A DNA stretch of 64,000 nt, from NCBI RefSeq assembly GCF_026212465.1, contig NC_080049.1, positions 16,009,709-16,073,708 on the forward strand, in the 5' to 3' direction. The position numbers and the translations under genes were made by a program. Positions within the stretch are counted from its first letter, which is position 1. Each line of letters opens with the position of its first letter. The notes under the pieces were generated by a model. That model had not been told where the DNA came from, made no database searches, and was given only the letters and a program-made list of their open reading frames with translations. Source of the DNA: Amaranthus tricolor. Lineage: Eukaryota; Streptophyta; Magnoliopsida; Caryophyllales; Amaranthaceae. Below are positions 20,017 to 34,004 of this stretch, in pieces.

Positions 20017-21432
20017 ATGGCACCCAAAAGAAAGATGAATAAATCGGGTACAAAATCCGAAAAAGGTGAATCATCCAAAACCAAAATTCCTGAACCAATA
20101 ACTCCTATCATTCACTCACCTTTAAACTCTTTAGATGTTCCAAAACAGTGGTTTGAGAATCACACAGCGTATGAGAGATGGATTGATATTTTCAGGCAGC
20201 GCTCACTTTCTTATGTTGATATTCTTGATTACAATTTCTTCTTATTTGAAGATCTTGAGATTATCTCTGCTTTTATTCAATCTCCTCCTGGTATGTTGTT
20301 GAACCCTGGTTCTACTACATATCCTGCTCTTGTGAAAGTCTTTTATTCAAACTTGTCTTTTACTATGATTGATAGCAATCAGGCCTTAAGAAGCTTTGTC
20401 AAAGGACAAGAGATTATAATCTCTAAAATCCTAATGAATGATTTGTTAAAATTCTCACATGATGTTGATGATAAAACCCCTAACATTCTGGCGTTACAAA
20501 ACGCTAAGGACATGTTTATTCTTGAATCCTATTCTGATTTCTCTTCTGTTAAACAACTGACCCACAATGCCTTGAATTTATGTGGTAAATTACTACATTA
20601 TATTCTTGTTAGATTTGTCTTCTCACGTAACTCTTCATGTGAATTAGTTACAAATGCCCATCCAATATTAATGTTGAAAATTGTCTCTCTTAAAAATATT
20701 GATTTTGCTTCTGTTATTTTCTCTACAATGCGATTTTGCAGTTCTCATACTCTGGTCCTCTATCTCTGTCAAAATTGTCTCTCTTAAAATTGTTCTCTTC
20801 CTTATGATAACTTATTGGCATTAATCTTTGATCATTTTAATCTGCTCTCTGATTCAGCGGAAGTAGATTACTCTGGTCCTCTATCTCTGTCAAGTGAAAT
20901 CCTCTCTCCTCTTGGTATTTTTAAAATACATGGCAAGTATGAGTTATACTCACATTTGACTTCAACTGAGAAAGAGGATCTGCAAAAGATTCATGGTAAG
21001 CGGCTTTCACGTCTTGAACCTCACATTAAAGAGCACACCACTTTTTCCCGACTCCAGTCTCTTGACTTAGAGGTTGGTGAAATGAAATCTTCCTTACTTG
21101 ATTTGCATGATAAAGTGTCTACTCTGACTTTTATGTTAGACACATTTATGAAAGACATGAAAGGTATGGTAGTTGAAGATGTGGTGGTGGAAGAAGAAGT
21201 TGATGAGGGTGTTGCTGCTATGCCACAAGAGGATGTTGTCATGGAGGAAGCAAAGGAGATGGAAGGAGAAAACGAGAAGGAAGCTGATGAGAAACAGACA
21301 GACAAGGAAATGGAAATTCCTGTTGCTCTTGATACCACCCCAATCCAAACCATTACTTCAACTGTTGATGAAACCACTTCCCCTGGTAAACCAAAACCTT
21401 CCAGAAAAAGGAAGACTAGGTCCAGGAAGTAA
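20017..21432 (+). pseudogene. Env-like frame with internal stop, unit 2
   Basis: Same 472-codon frame, with its TAA at 20785-20787. Copy-specific residues are Leu70, Arg204, Cys208, Pro216 and Leu218, shared exactly with unit 5. The part after the stop is unchanged from unit 1. Confidence 0.6.
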
Positions 21433-22266
21433 TTTTAGTTGTTAATGGTTTATAAACATTTTATTTTATAACAATATTTTTATTAACAATCCCAACACTT
21501 TCCTCTCCTTGTTTATTTTTTGATGAAAGTCAAAAAGGGGGAGATATGTAAATTATTTTAGTATGCTTGCTTTGGGAGATTTATATTTTAATTCTTACTT
21601 TGTTTGCTTGCATATATCATGTTACATAAATATATTGTTGGACACATAGTATGCTAATGCTTAGAATAGATGATCTGATATATTGCTATGCTTTGATTTA
21701 TTGATGAATTGTTTTGTTCATTCAACATTCATGCTTGAGGGAGATATGAAAATTTATGGAAAAATTTGTGGAAATATGAAAATTTGTGGAAATATGAAAA
21801 TTTGTGGAGATATTATTTTAATATGTTTCTGTTAAAAAAGGAAAAAGGAGATATAGATATAAAAATTGATAATTGCTGATTATTGATTATTGTTCATGTT
21901 CATAATGTTTGATAATCATGTTTTTGATATTAAGCATTGATATGATGCTACATTACAATAGTGATTATTATATTTGCATGTATTTTGATTGGATATTTGT
22001 TTGCATGCATAGATAATGAAACATGAAATCTTATTTGATTATGATGATATGAAACATGAAAATTCATTGGTTTATATTATTTTGTTTTTGTATTGTTCTG
22101 ATTTGAAACTGTTTTCAAAATTTTAAAGAACATTCTGATTGATGATAAAGTCTTGAAAATATTCTGTTTAAAGATATATTGTTTATTCTTATCATGTTTT
22201 CAATTCATATTAACTTAGAAATATGATTTAGGAAAATATGGTTTTGACTATCATCAAGGGGGAGAT

Positions 22267-23760
22267 TGAAGATTCAACTCTCTTAAATAATGATAAGGGG
22301 AATTTGAAGACTCAATTCTCTTAAATCATGATAATTCAAAACACATATTGATTAAACAAATAAATTAAGTAATTACATTTAGTTGTTTAATTAAGTCTAA
22401 AATCATATTTGATATACATTTGATAAGTGATATATATATTAAAGTTCGAAGATATTGGAATATGCTTAAAGAACTTAAGTTTATCTTAAAGTTGATTTTA
22501 TAAGTCTTGAAATACGTTTCAAAGTCTTGAAGATAATTACGCGTATAATCAGGTTAATTTCGTATTATATTTGAAATATTTTAATAGGTCAAGGTTCATT
22601 AAAATTACCTTTGATATTATTTGAAAATAAGTTTGAATATTTCATTACACGTTTTGTTATTAAACGTTCAAATGTTTTATATTTAAACTTGAATTTAAAT
22701 ATGTGCTTAAATTAATTTGATGATTAAATATAGTACAAGGTACACATGTTTTGTTAAATATAGTACACGGCTGTATTTGATGTTAAATTAGTTGTTATGC
22801 AAATTATAGAGTTTTCTATTAATAAGATGGTATTTGAATTAACATTAAAAATAGAAAATGACTATTTAAATTAATACTAATAATAGAAATTAATTTGAAT
22901 AATTAATTTAAACGTTGATAAATCTTGTTTGTGTTTAGTTTTCAATATCTTGTTTGAGTACTAACGTGGCAGCATAGCATTGGATATTAAAGACAAATTA
23001 CAACACACAATGACGAAATTATTTTAGCTGTCAATACACGTCAGTTTGATGTTAAGCTCAAGATCTTAAGGACAGGCACAGAATGACCAGTTCAATAGAA
23101 AATAACGGAAAGGAGCCTTCTTGTTTTCCAAAATGTGTTGAGGCGTAACACTATATATATGAGGCTTCATTTAAGAATTAAGGATACATCTCTATGCACC
23201 TCTTCTTATAACTTTCTCTCTTTAGAAATTCTCTAAGTGTTTAAGAGTTGTAATTCTTAGTTCATCTAACTCTTACATTTGTAATAGGCTTAAGAGTTTT
23301 AAAAAGAGTTAGATTAAGTTTAATACGCCTAACCAAGAATACGTTTCAAAGGTTCAACTTGTGAATCTCTATTGTGAGATTTGGGATTTGCTTTTATTAA
23401 AGGGACTTGTAATACGGTTCTTCAAGGGGAAGAACGTGGTGTGAGGAGATAGTGAGATCTTCTTGTTTGTATTAAAGTCGGATTAATAAAAGACGTTGAA
23501 ATCCTACGGGTTGAAAGAGAACCCATAGGTGGGGAGTAGGTTGGTTAGTACCGAACCTCGTTAACATATCGTGTGTTATACTTTAAAGTTTATTTTCCGC
23601 ACATACGTTATTGTTTACGAATTGACTCAAAACTGTTCCAGAAAACATTTTTGACAGACTCCTCAAACTCTTGAGACAAGTTTTTAGACAAAATTTTAAA
23701 TAGCCCAAACTCTCTATTCACCCCTCCTCTAGAGAGTATTCAACCTCCTATTAACTTTCA
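22267..23760 (+). mobile_element. Sirevirus-like 3' LTR spanning units 2-3
   Basis: TGAAG start after the polypurine tract, TATA box at 23152 and CTTTCA end. I saw no difference from the LTR at 10636. Confidence 0.55.
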
Positions 23761-24398
23761 TATACATTACTAAAAAATCAAATCAAAAGAAAATTAAAAA
23801 ACTAATAATTATGCATAACAATGGTGACCCGTTTCGTGATAATAGAATTTTTTTCGTTCCTGTAATCTGTGTTTTTGCACCATGATTCCAGGGAAGGGAA
23901 AAAACCATTGAAAGAAACTCCCAACTACAATAGACCACCCAAACAACTCAGAATTGGACTATGTTTTACGTTCACAAAAACACAAAAATAAAATCATAAA
24001 CAACTACGCCAAATAAACTACAACAAGAAACAAGAAAAGAAAGACAACCCTAGCTACAAGTAAAGAAAAACAGAATCAACAAGACCCCTACCCCCTACAC
24101 GTACAAAACCCCCACGTTTGCCTGTGAGGTGGCAGAATAGTAACAAAACATTAATCTAATTAGATCATAAAAATACATAAAATCATTTGCAAAGGAGTAA
24201 TTAATATTGATCAATAATTATAGATTCACAACTTGTTTCAATACTACTTTTACTTAACACTTGATATTCGTAATTTTTGTCATTAATCTTTCTTCAATAA
24301 AAATTAGTTTGTTCTTCATTTATTGTTCTTTGAATTAATTATTGTGTCATTTGGTATTCAATTATTGGTTTTCTTGAATTTTTCATTTATTTCATACT

Positions 24399-24871
24399 TA
24401 GTCATGTTTAGTATCATCTTAGGGTTTGTTTTTATTGCTTTTACCATGATTAGTGAGTAGATCCAATTTTTAGGATTAGGGTTTGAACCTATAAGTCAAG
24501 TATGATTTGATTCTTGATTGTGTCTATGAAATTAAGATTAAAGTGGGTGAATTGTTCTTATAACCCTAAATTAAACATGCTTTGTCGAACTAGTCAATAG
24601 AACTAGCGTGTGAGATTGGGATCGACTTTGCTTTAAGGTAAATCGTAGTTAAATTCTTAATAATTCGTTAAATAAAACTAGCGTGAATCGAATTAGTAAG
24701 GTCTAAATCTAATAGTTTATCAACAGAGCGAGAATTTAAGATTAACAAGATTATGTTTAACCACGTAATTAATTCGACATTTCATTGACACTAATGAGAA
24801 TTTGATCATATAAGAGTTTAGGGGACTCCCGACACTCTAGATCTCTTTATCATATAGCTTTAATCCACATT
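24399..24871 (+). mobile_element. Ty3/gypsy-like LTR-type fragment, unit 3
   Basis: Collinear copy of the unit-1 fragment. Confidence 0.4.
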
Positions 24872-26301
24872 CAAAAAATAAAAACTAAAAACAATTCACG
24901 ATTTAAAGAAAACAAAAAACTCAAATGTTGGAACACTAACCAATATACCCTATATTTATTACTCCTCCCATTTTAATTTGTTTGTAAAACATAAGAAAAC
25001 AACTCTTTAAAGAATAAATAAAATGTAATAAACTAATTCAGACACACCAAGTATTATAATACTATAAGTATTGAATAATGTTTTCGAATAATGTTTTTGC
25101 TTACGTTTTAGAATTATGTTAATTTGATATATTTTCTTTTGCGTCCATGCAATATAAATACTACACATAGATTAAGATTATGAATCATCACATTCAACAA
25201 TTAACACTACCTTTACCTTTAATATATAAACTAAATTAAAATAACACCAAATTAATTTTACACCATATTTGGGAACGATGATTTTCATTTGATTAAAATT
25301 GACTCAAATTTATTATTTAGCAAATTAAAAATTTTCAAATTTGAATTTGTATCAAATTTCACCTTTGTTTTTAAGTAGTTAAAGTTAAAAATTTGAGAAT
25401 AACTACTCAAACCTTATCATTTTCAAAATCTTCATTTAAAATTTCATGATTGAAATCTGTAATTTTAAATAAAATACTTGTTCCCAAACACAATATTAAT
25501 GTATTTCTAAATGACCTCTTAACCTTTTATTTCTTATACTATTCTTAAACACCAAATTAATCTTTTAGTGAAAAATATTTTTCGATTCTAAATCCAATAA
25601 AGAATAATAAGTGTGTGTTTCACAGGAGGTAATTGAAATTATAGAAAGTTTTTTGTTTGATTAAAGGGATGAGAATTGGCAAATGTTGAGATTTGCAAAG
25701 AAAAAGTCCCACAAAAAAGTCTTGGGGAGGGTGATATTTGGAGTAGAGACTTCAAATTTTTATAAAAAGACATTTTGCCCTTAATGAAAGTAGAAAATTA
25801 AGAGTTATAAGGATAATTTTATTAATATAATTAACTTTTATCTAAATCCTTATTTAGTTATATCATTTGCCAAACAAAGATATAAAACATTTATTTTCAA
25901 AGTCTCGATTCACGTCTAGTGTCATCAAGTATCAACTATTATCTTATAATTGTCGTTCCCACGTGTCAAACACCACGTTTTGATTGTCGATAATTTCTTT
26001 TTATAAAAGCACCACAGTCCAAATGGAATGGATGATCCTTATGTTTTCCGTTTCCTAAAATTTAAAACGAAGCACAACTCTCCCCATTTCTTAAATTTAA
26101 TTTGTTGAGAAGTTGAAGGAATTTTGAAAGAGTTTTCATTAATCGGTGAGTGTTGCTCAGAACATTGCTCTGAATAAAGCTTCATTTGTTTTCTTTTCTT
26201 TTATTAGTCTTTATTCCATTAATGGCTGTTTTCTCTTTCACTTTCTTTGACTCTGTTTCTTGATTGAATTATATCAGGTTTCTCTTTAAAGATCGGTAAA
26301 A

Positions 26302-26976
26302 ATGTCGTCTCCAAAAACAGAATGTGTTGCGTGCAAGTCTGTAGGCAAGATGTGCAATCAAGATTGTGTGTTTGCACAATTCTTTGGAACAGAAGAACAT
26401 CCAGATTATAAGATTTTGGACACAGCGTACGGGATCAAAGATGTGATACAAATTGTAAACATGATAAGTAATATCGAGAATCAGAAAATCACATTGAAGT
26501 GGCTATTGGAACAGGCGAAGAAGGGGGTACGTTGTAAATTGTTTTCATATCCATTAGTGATGTGTAGTAATGATCTTGTTGGTCCGCGTGAGGTTCCAGT
26601 TTCAATGCTTCATTGTAGTTGTATTATGGCGGGTCTATGTATTTCTCTTGGTTGGCCAACTCTGCGTGTTTTTCCCGCGTACCAATACCACCCTGTAACG
26701 CTTCAGCAGATCCCCTTAGGGTCGTCGTCAGCTAATCCATATTTTATTGGTAATCCGCAACTTTTACTACAACGCCCGCCCACACCACCTTGGCAACATC
26801 TACAGTATGGTCAGCAACAGCTGCCCTTAACACCTCAACATCAATATGTTAGTGCGCAAACACCAGAACAAAACGAGCAACAAAATGAGATACATGAACC
26901 AAGCAGCTCAGGACGAAGGACTCAAAGACCACGAACTCCACGCCAACTCAGGGTGAATAAGTCCAGCCTTAAATAA
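26302..26976 (+). CDS. LBD-like protein, forward copy, unit 3
   Basis: Protein identical to the other forward copies. G-box at 25960, 5'UTR intron 26146-26277. Confidence 0.75.
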   Translation: MSSPKTECVACKSVGKMCNQDCVFAQFFGTEEHPDYKILDTAYGIKDVIQIVNMISNIENQKITLKWLLEQAKKGVRCKLFSYPLVMCSNDLVGPREVPVSMLHCSCIMAGLCISLGWPTLRVFPAYQYHPVTLQQIPLGSSSANPYFIGNPQLLLQRPPTPPWQHLQYGQQQLPLTPQHQYVSAQTPEQNEQQNEIHEPSSSGRRTQRPRTPRQLRVNKSSLK

Positions 26977-27340
26977 TATACGTTTGGATTCAGCAAATAT
27001 GTTAGCTGATCACTGAGTTAGAATTTCTGATTTTGTTTGTTAGGTTGTTTGGATAAATAATGTACGTTTTAGGAAGGTTGTTAGGCTAAGAAATTCACGT
27101 TCTCTTCCATTCAGTAATCAGTTTTATTGACAAGAATTAACTCAAGAAACATTAATAAACCCATAGGTCACAAATTCAAATCCTACTATAGCCAATTATC
27201 TATTATTTTTAAATGCAGTGAGGACATGTATATCCGCCCATGTTCACAAATAGCACCATTTTTTGTAGTGCAAGAATATTGCCTAGCATGGCAATTTATG
27301 CTTTGAAAGTTTTTTTGGCTGGTGAAATTGCAAGTTTGCT

Positions 27341-28184
27341 TCATAAACTTGATGTAAATTTGAATAAAATTGATATCAAAGCATAAGTTGGAGAAAAGGG
27401 ACAAAAAAAACAATAAAAAAGCCTGCTGAGGAGAGCTTTGTTGTATGGTAAGATGCTTTTATTGATCATGTATGGTTTTATGTCACTTGTAGACATATTT
27501 TGAGACAATAAGAAAGGGGTGAATTGTTGTATGAGTTAATATGCAACTTACTAAATTCGTCCATACATTCAACTAGAAATATAAGAACTACTCTGTCTTT
27601 AAGATTTCTGATTTGAAGTCAAACTCCAGACTTGATTTATGAGAACATTGCACTGTCTCGAGATATCAAATAGGAACAACAGACCTTCTAAAATATTTCA
27701 ACTTTCTGGTTACCACAGTCTATCACAATGTCCTTAACCAAGTCCTTTAGTACTATCCTCAACGATCCTACTCCAAACCTTGTAGTACCTAGATCCGGAT
27801 CCTACTCCGGATCTTACACTGTATGATCTCTTAAAATAAAACTACTCATATTAGTGAAATTTAGTCACCATCAAAACATAAAGGTCAAGGAATTTTCCCT
27901 TTTTGATGATAATAAACTTAGTAACATAACTTAACTTCAGGTGACTGGTATTGTTATAACTTGATATTTAGGGATAATGGTTTACGAATGGTTAATTAGC
28001 TAATTATAATATTGGTAGTAACTTGGGGAATAATTTAGTATTAAGTGGTAGTTTTCTTATAAAAAAGAGGAATGAGAGGCTCATTAGTATCATGAAAATT
28101 GTTATACACTTGTTAGATGCGTTTTACTCATTTTAGGAGATCTCAAGCCTCTCGAATTGCATGATTTACCGTTTTACTCATTTT
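27341..28184. mobile_element. Palindrome spacer, unit 3
   Basis: Spacer of the unit-1 sequence type, with the 9-bp stem at 27791-27814. Confidence 0.35.
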
Positions 28185-28549
28185 AGCAAACTTGCAATTT
28201 CACCAGCCAAAAAAACTTTCAAAGCATAAATTGCCATGCTAGGCAATGTTCTTGCACTACAAAAAAATAGTGCTATTTGTGAACATGGGCGGATATACAT
28301 GTCCTCACTGCATTTAAAAACAATAAATAATTGGCTATAGTAGGATTTGAACTTGTTACCTGTGGGTTTATTAATGTTTCTTGAGTTAATTCTTGTCAAT
28401 AAAACTGATTACAGAATGGAAGAGAACGTGGATTTCTTAGCCTAACAACCTTCCTAAAACGTATCTTATTTATCCAAACAACCTAACGAACAAAATCAGA
28501 AAATCTAACTCATTGATCAGCTAACATATTTGCTGAATCCAAACGTATC

Positions 28550-29224
28550 TTATTTAAGGCTGGACTTATTCACCGTGAGTTGGCGTGGAGTTCGTGGTCT
28601 TTGAGTCCTTCGTCTTGAGCTGCTTGCTTCATGTATCTCATTTTGTTGCTCGTTTTGTTCTCGTGTTTGCGCATTAACATATTGATGTTGAGGTGTTAAA
28701 GGCAGCTGTTGCTGACCATACTGTAGATGTTGCCAAGGTGGTGTGGGCGGGCGTTGTAGTAAAAGTTGCGGATTACCAATAAAATATGGATTAGCTGACG
28801 ACGACCCTAAGGGGATCTGCTGAAGCGTTACAGGGTGGTATTGGTACGCGGGAAAAACACGCAGAGTTGGCCAACCAAGAGAAATACATAGACCCGCCAT
28901 AATCCAACTACAATGAAGCATTGAAACTGGAACCTCACGCGGACCAACAAGATCATTACTACACATCACTAATGGATATGAAAACAATTTACAACGTACC
29001 CCCTTCTTCGCCTGTTCCAATAGCCACTTCAATGTGATTTTCTGATTCTCGATATTACTTATCATGTTTACAATTTGGATCACATCTTTGATCCCGTACG
29101 CTGTGTCCAAAATCTTATAATCTGGATGTTCTTCTGTTCCAAAGAATTGTGCAAACACACAATCTTGATTGCACATCTTGCCTACAGACTTGCATGCAAC
29201 ACATTCTGTTTTTGGAGACGACAT
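28550..29224 (-). CDS. LBD-like protein, reverse copy, unit 3
   Basis: Carries the six reverse-arm residues. Predicted 5'UTR intron 29249-29380. The frame is open throughout. Confidence 0.75.
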   Translation of the reverse strand: MSSPKTECVACKSVGKMCNQDCVFAQFFGTEEHPDYKILDTAYGIKDVIQIVNMISNIENQKITLKWLLEQAKKGVRCKLFSYPLVMCSNDLVGPREVPVSMLHCSWIMAGLCISLGWPTLRVFPAYQYHPVTLQQIPLGSSSANPYFIGNPQLLLQRPPTPPWQHLQYGQQQLPLTPQHQYVNAQTREQNEQQNEIHEASSSRRRTQRPRTPRQLTVNKSSLK

Positions 29225-31754
29225 TTTTACCGATCTTTAAAGAGAAACCTGATATAATTCAATCAAGAAATGGAGTCAAAGAAAGTGAAAGAGAAAACCG
29301 CCATTAATGGAATAAAGACTAATAAAAGAAAAGAAAACAAATGAAGCTTTATTCCGAACAATGTTCTGAGCAACACTCACCGATTAATGAAAACTCTTTC
29401 AAAATTCCTTCAACTTCTCAACAAATTAAATTTAAGAAATGGGAGAGTTGTGCTTCGTTTTAAATTTTAGGAAACGGAAAACATAAGGATCATCCATTCC
29501 ATTTGGACTGTGGTGCTTTTATAAAAAGAAATTATCGACAATCAAAACGTGGTGTTTGACACGTGGGAACGACAATTATAAGATAATCGTTGATACTTGA
29601 TGACACAAGACGTGAATTGAGACTTTGAAAATAAATGTTTTATATCTTTGTTTGGCAAAATAAGGATTTAGATAACTCTTAATTTTCTACTTTTATTAAG
29701 GGCAAAATGTCTTTTTATAAAAATCTGAAATCTCTACTCCAAATATCACCCTCCCCAAGACTTTTCTGTGGGACATTTTCTTTCCAAGTCTCAACATTTG
29801 CCAATTCTCATCCCCTTAAACAAACAAAAAACTTTCTGTAATTTCAATTCACTCCTGTCAAACACACACTTATTATTCTTTATTGGATTTACATTCGGAA
29901 AATATTTTTCACTAAAAGATTAATTTGGTGTTTAAGAATAGTATAAGAAATAAAAGGTTAAGAGGTCATTTAGGAATACATTAATATAGTGTGTGCGAAC
30001 AAGTATTTTATTTCAAATTACGGATTTCAATCATGAAAATATAAATGAAAAATTTGAAAATGACAAGGTTTGGGTAGTTATTCTCAAATTTTCAACTTTA
30101 ACTACTTAAAAACAAAGGTGAAATTTAATACAATTTCAGATTTGAAAAATTTTAAATTGCTAAATAATAAATTTGAGTCAATTTCAATCAAATGAAATCA
30201 TTGTTCCCAAATATGGCATAAAATTAATTTGATGTTATTTTAATTTAGTTTATATATTAAAGGTAAAGGTAGTGTTAATTGTTGAATGTGATGATTCATA
30301 ATCTTAATCTATGTGTCCTATGGTATATTAATGATGTGTAGTATTTATATTGCATGGACGCAAAAGAAAATATATCAAATTAATATAATTCTAAAACGTA
30401 AGCAAAAACATTATTCGAAAACATTATTCAATACTTATAGTATTATAATACTTGGTGTGTCTGAATTAGTTTATTACATTTTATTTTTTCTTTTAAGAGT
30501 TGTTTTCTTATGTTTTACAAACAAATTAAAATGGGAGGAGTAATAAATATAGGGTATATTGGTTAGTGTTCCAACATTTGAGTTTTTTGTTTTTTTTTTA
30601 AAATCGTGAATTGTGTTTAGTTTTTATTTTTTGTTTTTATAAAAAGTTAACAAACCACTTGCACATAAATAAAAAGTTTTATTGAACAGATCGTTTAGGT
30701 GAAAAGTAACTTTTGGAAATCAAATTGAAAGTACCAAAAAAACCAAATTTAATTTTAAATATTATTTTAACTAACCTATTAATCGTATTTTATCTTGCAG
30801 GCATTGGCGAAGCCACATCGCGGGCCGGTGGAGGCCCGGTCCCCCGTACCGAAATTGCTACCCATTGTAATTTTGGCTTTGGTCCCCCTTACGAATATGA
30901 TATATAATTTAATAAAAATTTCCTAGAATAATCAAACATTTTCTTTCCAACAATAATCTCATCTATTGATTAACCTTGAATAATCCCAACTTTAAGAGGT
31001 ATTTTCCTAGAATAAACTTGTTAATTGGATGACTTGTTATAGCAAATTTTATTTATTTTTAAAAAAAGATAAATTAAAATAAAATGTTGAAAAAAATATT
31101 ATTTATAATCATTCATGTAAGTTTTTAAAAAAATTTTCTAATTTTATATTAATTTTTAGATTATTTTTTTTGGTAAACTGCCTACTATAAGAGGTCACCA
31201 AGTTACCCGAGTTTACTCTAGACAAATACCCCTTAAAGTTGGGTTTATTTATAGTTAATCAATAGGTGGAATTATTATGGGAAAATCATGAAAAGGTTGG
31301 TGAAACAGCCCGACCCAGCGTAAATAGTATATTGAAAATTTAATTTCAATTTCTTAAAAATTATTTGTTCTATAAAAATGGGATTTGTAATTAAATACCT
31401 TTAAACAATAAAGGATATTTAATTATTATATAAACAAAATTGTTTGTTTAAATAACTTATGGACGTCAACCATGTATTAAGATCTTGTTCAGGATTTTGG
31501 TTCAAATCTAATTAATCTCATAATTTCATTTCCAAATCAAACACCTATTCACGTCATTGAACAATCGGTCAAGGTACACACCTTTTGCATTCTCTGTACT
31601 GTCAAATCAATTAATTGGAAGTACAAATGCATTGTACTATACTCTTTTAATAGAGAGTGAAACGCATTTTTCATTCATTCACCACTATACTTTCTGATTT
31701 GTTTTTCAAACCGTCTCTTTCACCTTCCTTTTAAAGCCTTCAAAATCCTTTTCA

Positions 31755-33170
31755 ATGGCACCCAAAAGAAAGATGAATAAATCGGGTACAAAATCCGAAA
31801 AAGGTGAATCATCCAAAACCAAAATTCCTGAACCAATAACTCCTATCATTCACTCACCTTTAAACTCTTTAGATGTTCCAAAACAGTGGTTTGAGAATCA
31901 CACAGCGTATGAGAGATGGATTGATATTTTCAGGCAGCGCTCACTTTCTTATGTTGATATTCTTGATTACAATTTCTTCTTATTTGAAGATCTTGAGATT
32001 ATCTCTGCTTTTATTCAATCTCCTCCTGGTATGTTGTTGAACCCTGGTTCTACTACATATCCTGCTCTTGTGAAAGTCTTTTATTCAAACTTGTCTTTTA
32101 CTATGATTGATAGCAATCAGGCCTTAAGAAGCTTTGTCAAAGGACAAGAGATTATAATCTCTAAAATCCTAATGAATGATTTGTTAAAATTCTCACATGA
32201 TGTTGATGATAAAACCCCTAACATTCTGGCGTTACAAAACGCTAAGGACATGTTTATTCTTGAATCCTATTCTGATTTCTCTTCTGTTAAACAACTGACC
32301 CACAATGCCTTGAATTTATGTGGTAAATTACTACATTATATTCTTGTTAGATTTGTCTTCTCATGTAACTCTTCATGTGAATTAGTTACAAATGCCCATC
32401 TAATATTAATGTTGAAAATTGTCTCTCTTAAAAATATTGATTTTGCTTCTGTTATTTTCTCTACAATGCGATTTTGCAGTTCTCATACTCTGGTCCTCTA
32501 TCTCTGTCAAAATTGTCTCTCTTAAAATTGTTCTCTTCCTTATGATAACTTATTGGCATTAATCTTTGATCATTTTAATCTGCTCTCTGATTCAGCGGAA
32601 GTAGATTACTCTGGTCCTCTATCTCTGTCAAGTGAAATCCTCTCTCCTCTTGGTATTTTTAAAATACATGGCAAGTATGAGTTATACTCACATTTGACTT
32701 CAACTGAGAAAGAGGATCTGCAAAAGATTCATGGTAAGCGGCTTTCACGTCTTGAACCTCACATTAAAGAGCACACCACTTTTTCCCGACTCCAGTCTCT
32801 TGACTTAGAGGTTGGTGAAATGAAATCTTCCTTACTTGATTTGCATGATAAAGTGTCTACTCTGACTTTTATGTTAGACACATTTATGAAAGACATGAAA
32901 GGTATGGTAGTTGAAGATGTGGTGGTGGAAGAAGAAGTTGATGAGGGTGTTGCTGCTATGCCACAAGAGGATGTTGTCATGGAGGAAGCAAAGGAGATGG
33001 AAGGAGAAAACGAGAAGGAAGCTGATGAGAAACAGACAGACAAGGAAATGGAAATTCCTGTTGCTCTTGATACCACCCCAATCCAAACCATTACTTCAAC
33101 TGTTGATGAAACTACTTCCCCTGGTAAACCAAAACCTTCCAGAAAAAGGAAGACTAGGTCCAGGAAGTAA
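31755..33170 (+). pseudogene. Env-like frame with internal stop, unit 3
   Basis: TAA at 32523-32525. The residue set Leu70, Cys204, Cys208, Leu216, Leu218 is private to this unit. A silent C-to-T change lies near 33112 in the downstream part. Confidence 0.6.
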
Positions 33171-34004
33171 TTTTAGTTGTTAATGGTTTATAAACATTTT
33201 ATTTTATAACAATATTTTTATTAACAATCCCAACACTTTCCTCTCCTTGTTTATTTTTTGATGAAAGTCAAAAAGGGGGAGATATGTAAATTATTTTAGT
33301 ATGCTTGCTTTGGGAGATTTATATTTTAATTCTTACTTTGTTTGCTTGCATATATCATGTTACATAAATATATTGTTGGACACATAGTATGCTAATGCTT
33401 AGAATAGATGATCTGATATATTGCTATGCTTTGATTTATTGATGAATTGTTTTGTTCATTCAACATTCATGCTTGAGGGAGATATGAAAATTTATGGAAA
33501 AATTTGTGGAAATATGAAAATTTGTGGAAATATGAAAATTTGTGGAGATATTATTTTAATATGTTTCTGTTAAAAAAGGAAAAAGGAGATATAGATATAA
33601 AAATTGATAATTGCTGATTATTGATTATTGTTCATGTTCATAATGTTTGATAATCATGTTTTTGATATTAAGCATTGATATGATGCTACATTACAATAGT
33701 GATTATTATATTTGCATGTATTTTGATTGGATATTTGTTTGCATGCATAGATAATGAAACATGAAATCTTATTTGATTATGATGATATGAAACATGAAAA
33801 TTCATTGGTTTATATTATTTTGTTTTTGTATTGTTCTGATTTGAAACTGTTTTCAAAATTTTAAAGAACATTCTGATTGATGATAAAGTCTTGAAAATAT
33901 TCTGTTTAAAGATATATTGTTTATTCTTATCATGTTTTCAATTCATATTAACTTAGAAATATGATTTAGGAAAATATGGTTTTGACTATCATCAAGGGGG
34001 AGAT

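Larger units (their letters stand above)
11739..23369. repeat. Macrosatellite unit 2 (short type)
   Basis: Unit of 11631 bp. It is 107 bp shorter than unit 1: 106 bp are missing at the junction 19113/19114 and one A is missing from a homopolymer near 19356. It shares all right-half diagnostic variants with unit 5, such as G in the CTAGGCAAAT motif near 19483 and Pro216 in the env-like frame. Confidence 0.97.
24872..30633. repeat. Palindrome of unit 3
   Basis: Arms 24872-27340 and 28185-30633, spacer 27341-28184. Left arm and spacer have the unit-1 variants (A at 25755, 27874 and 28040). The right arm has private changes near 30081 and 30106. Confidence 0.95.
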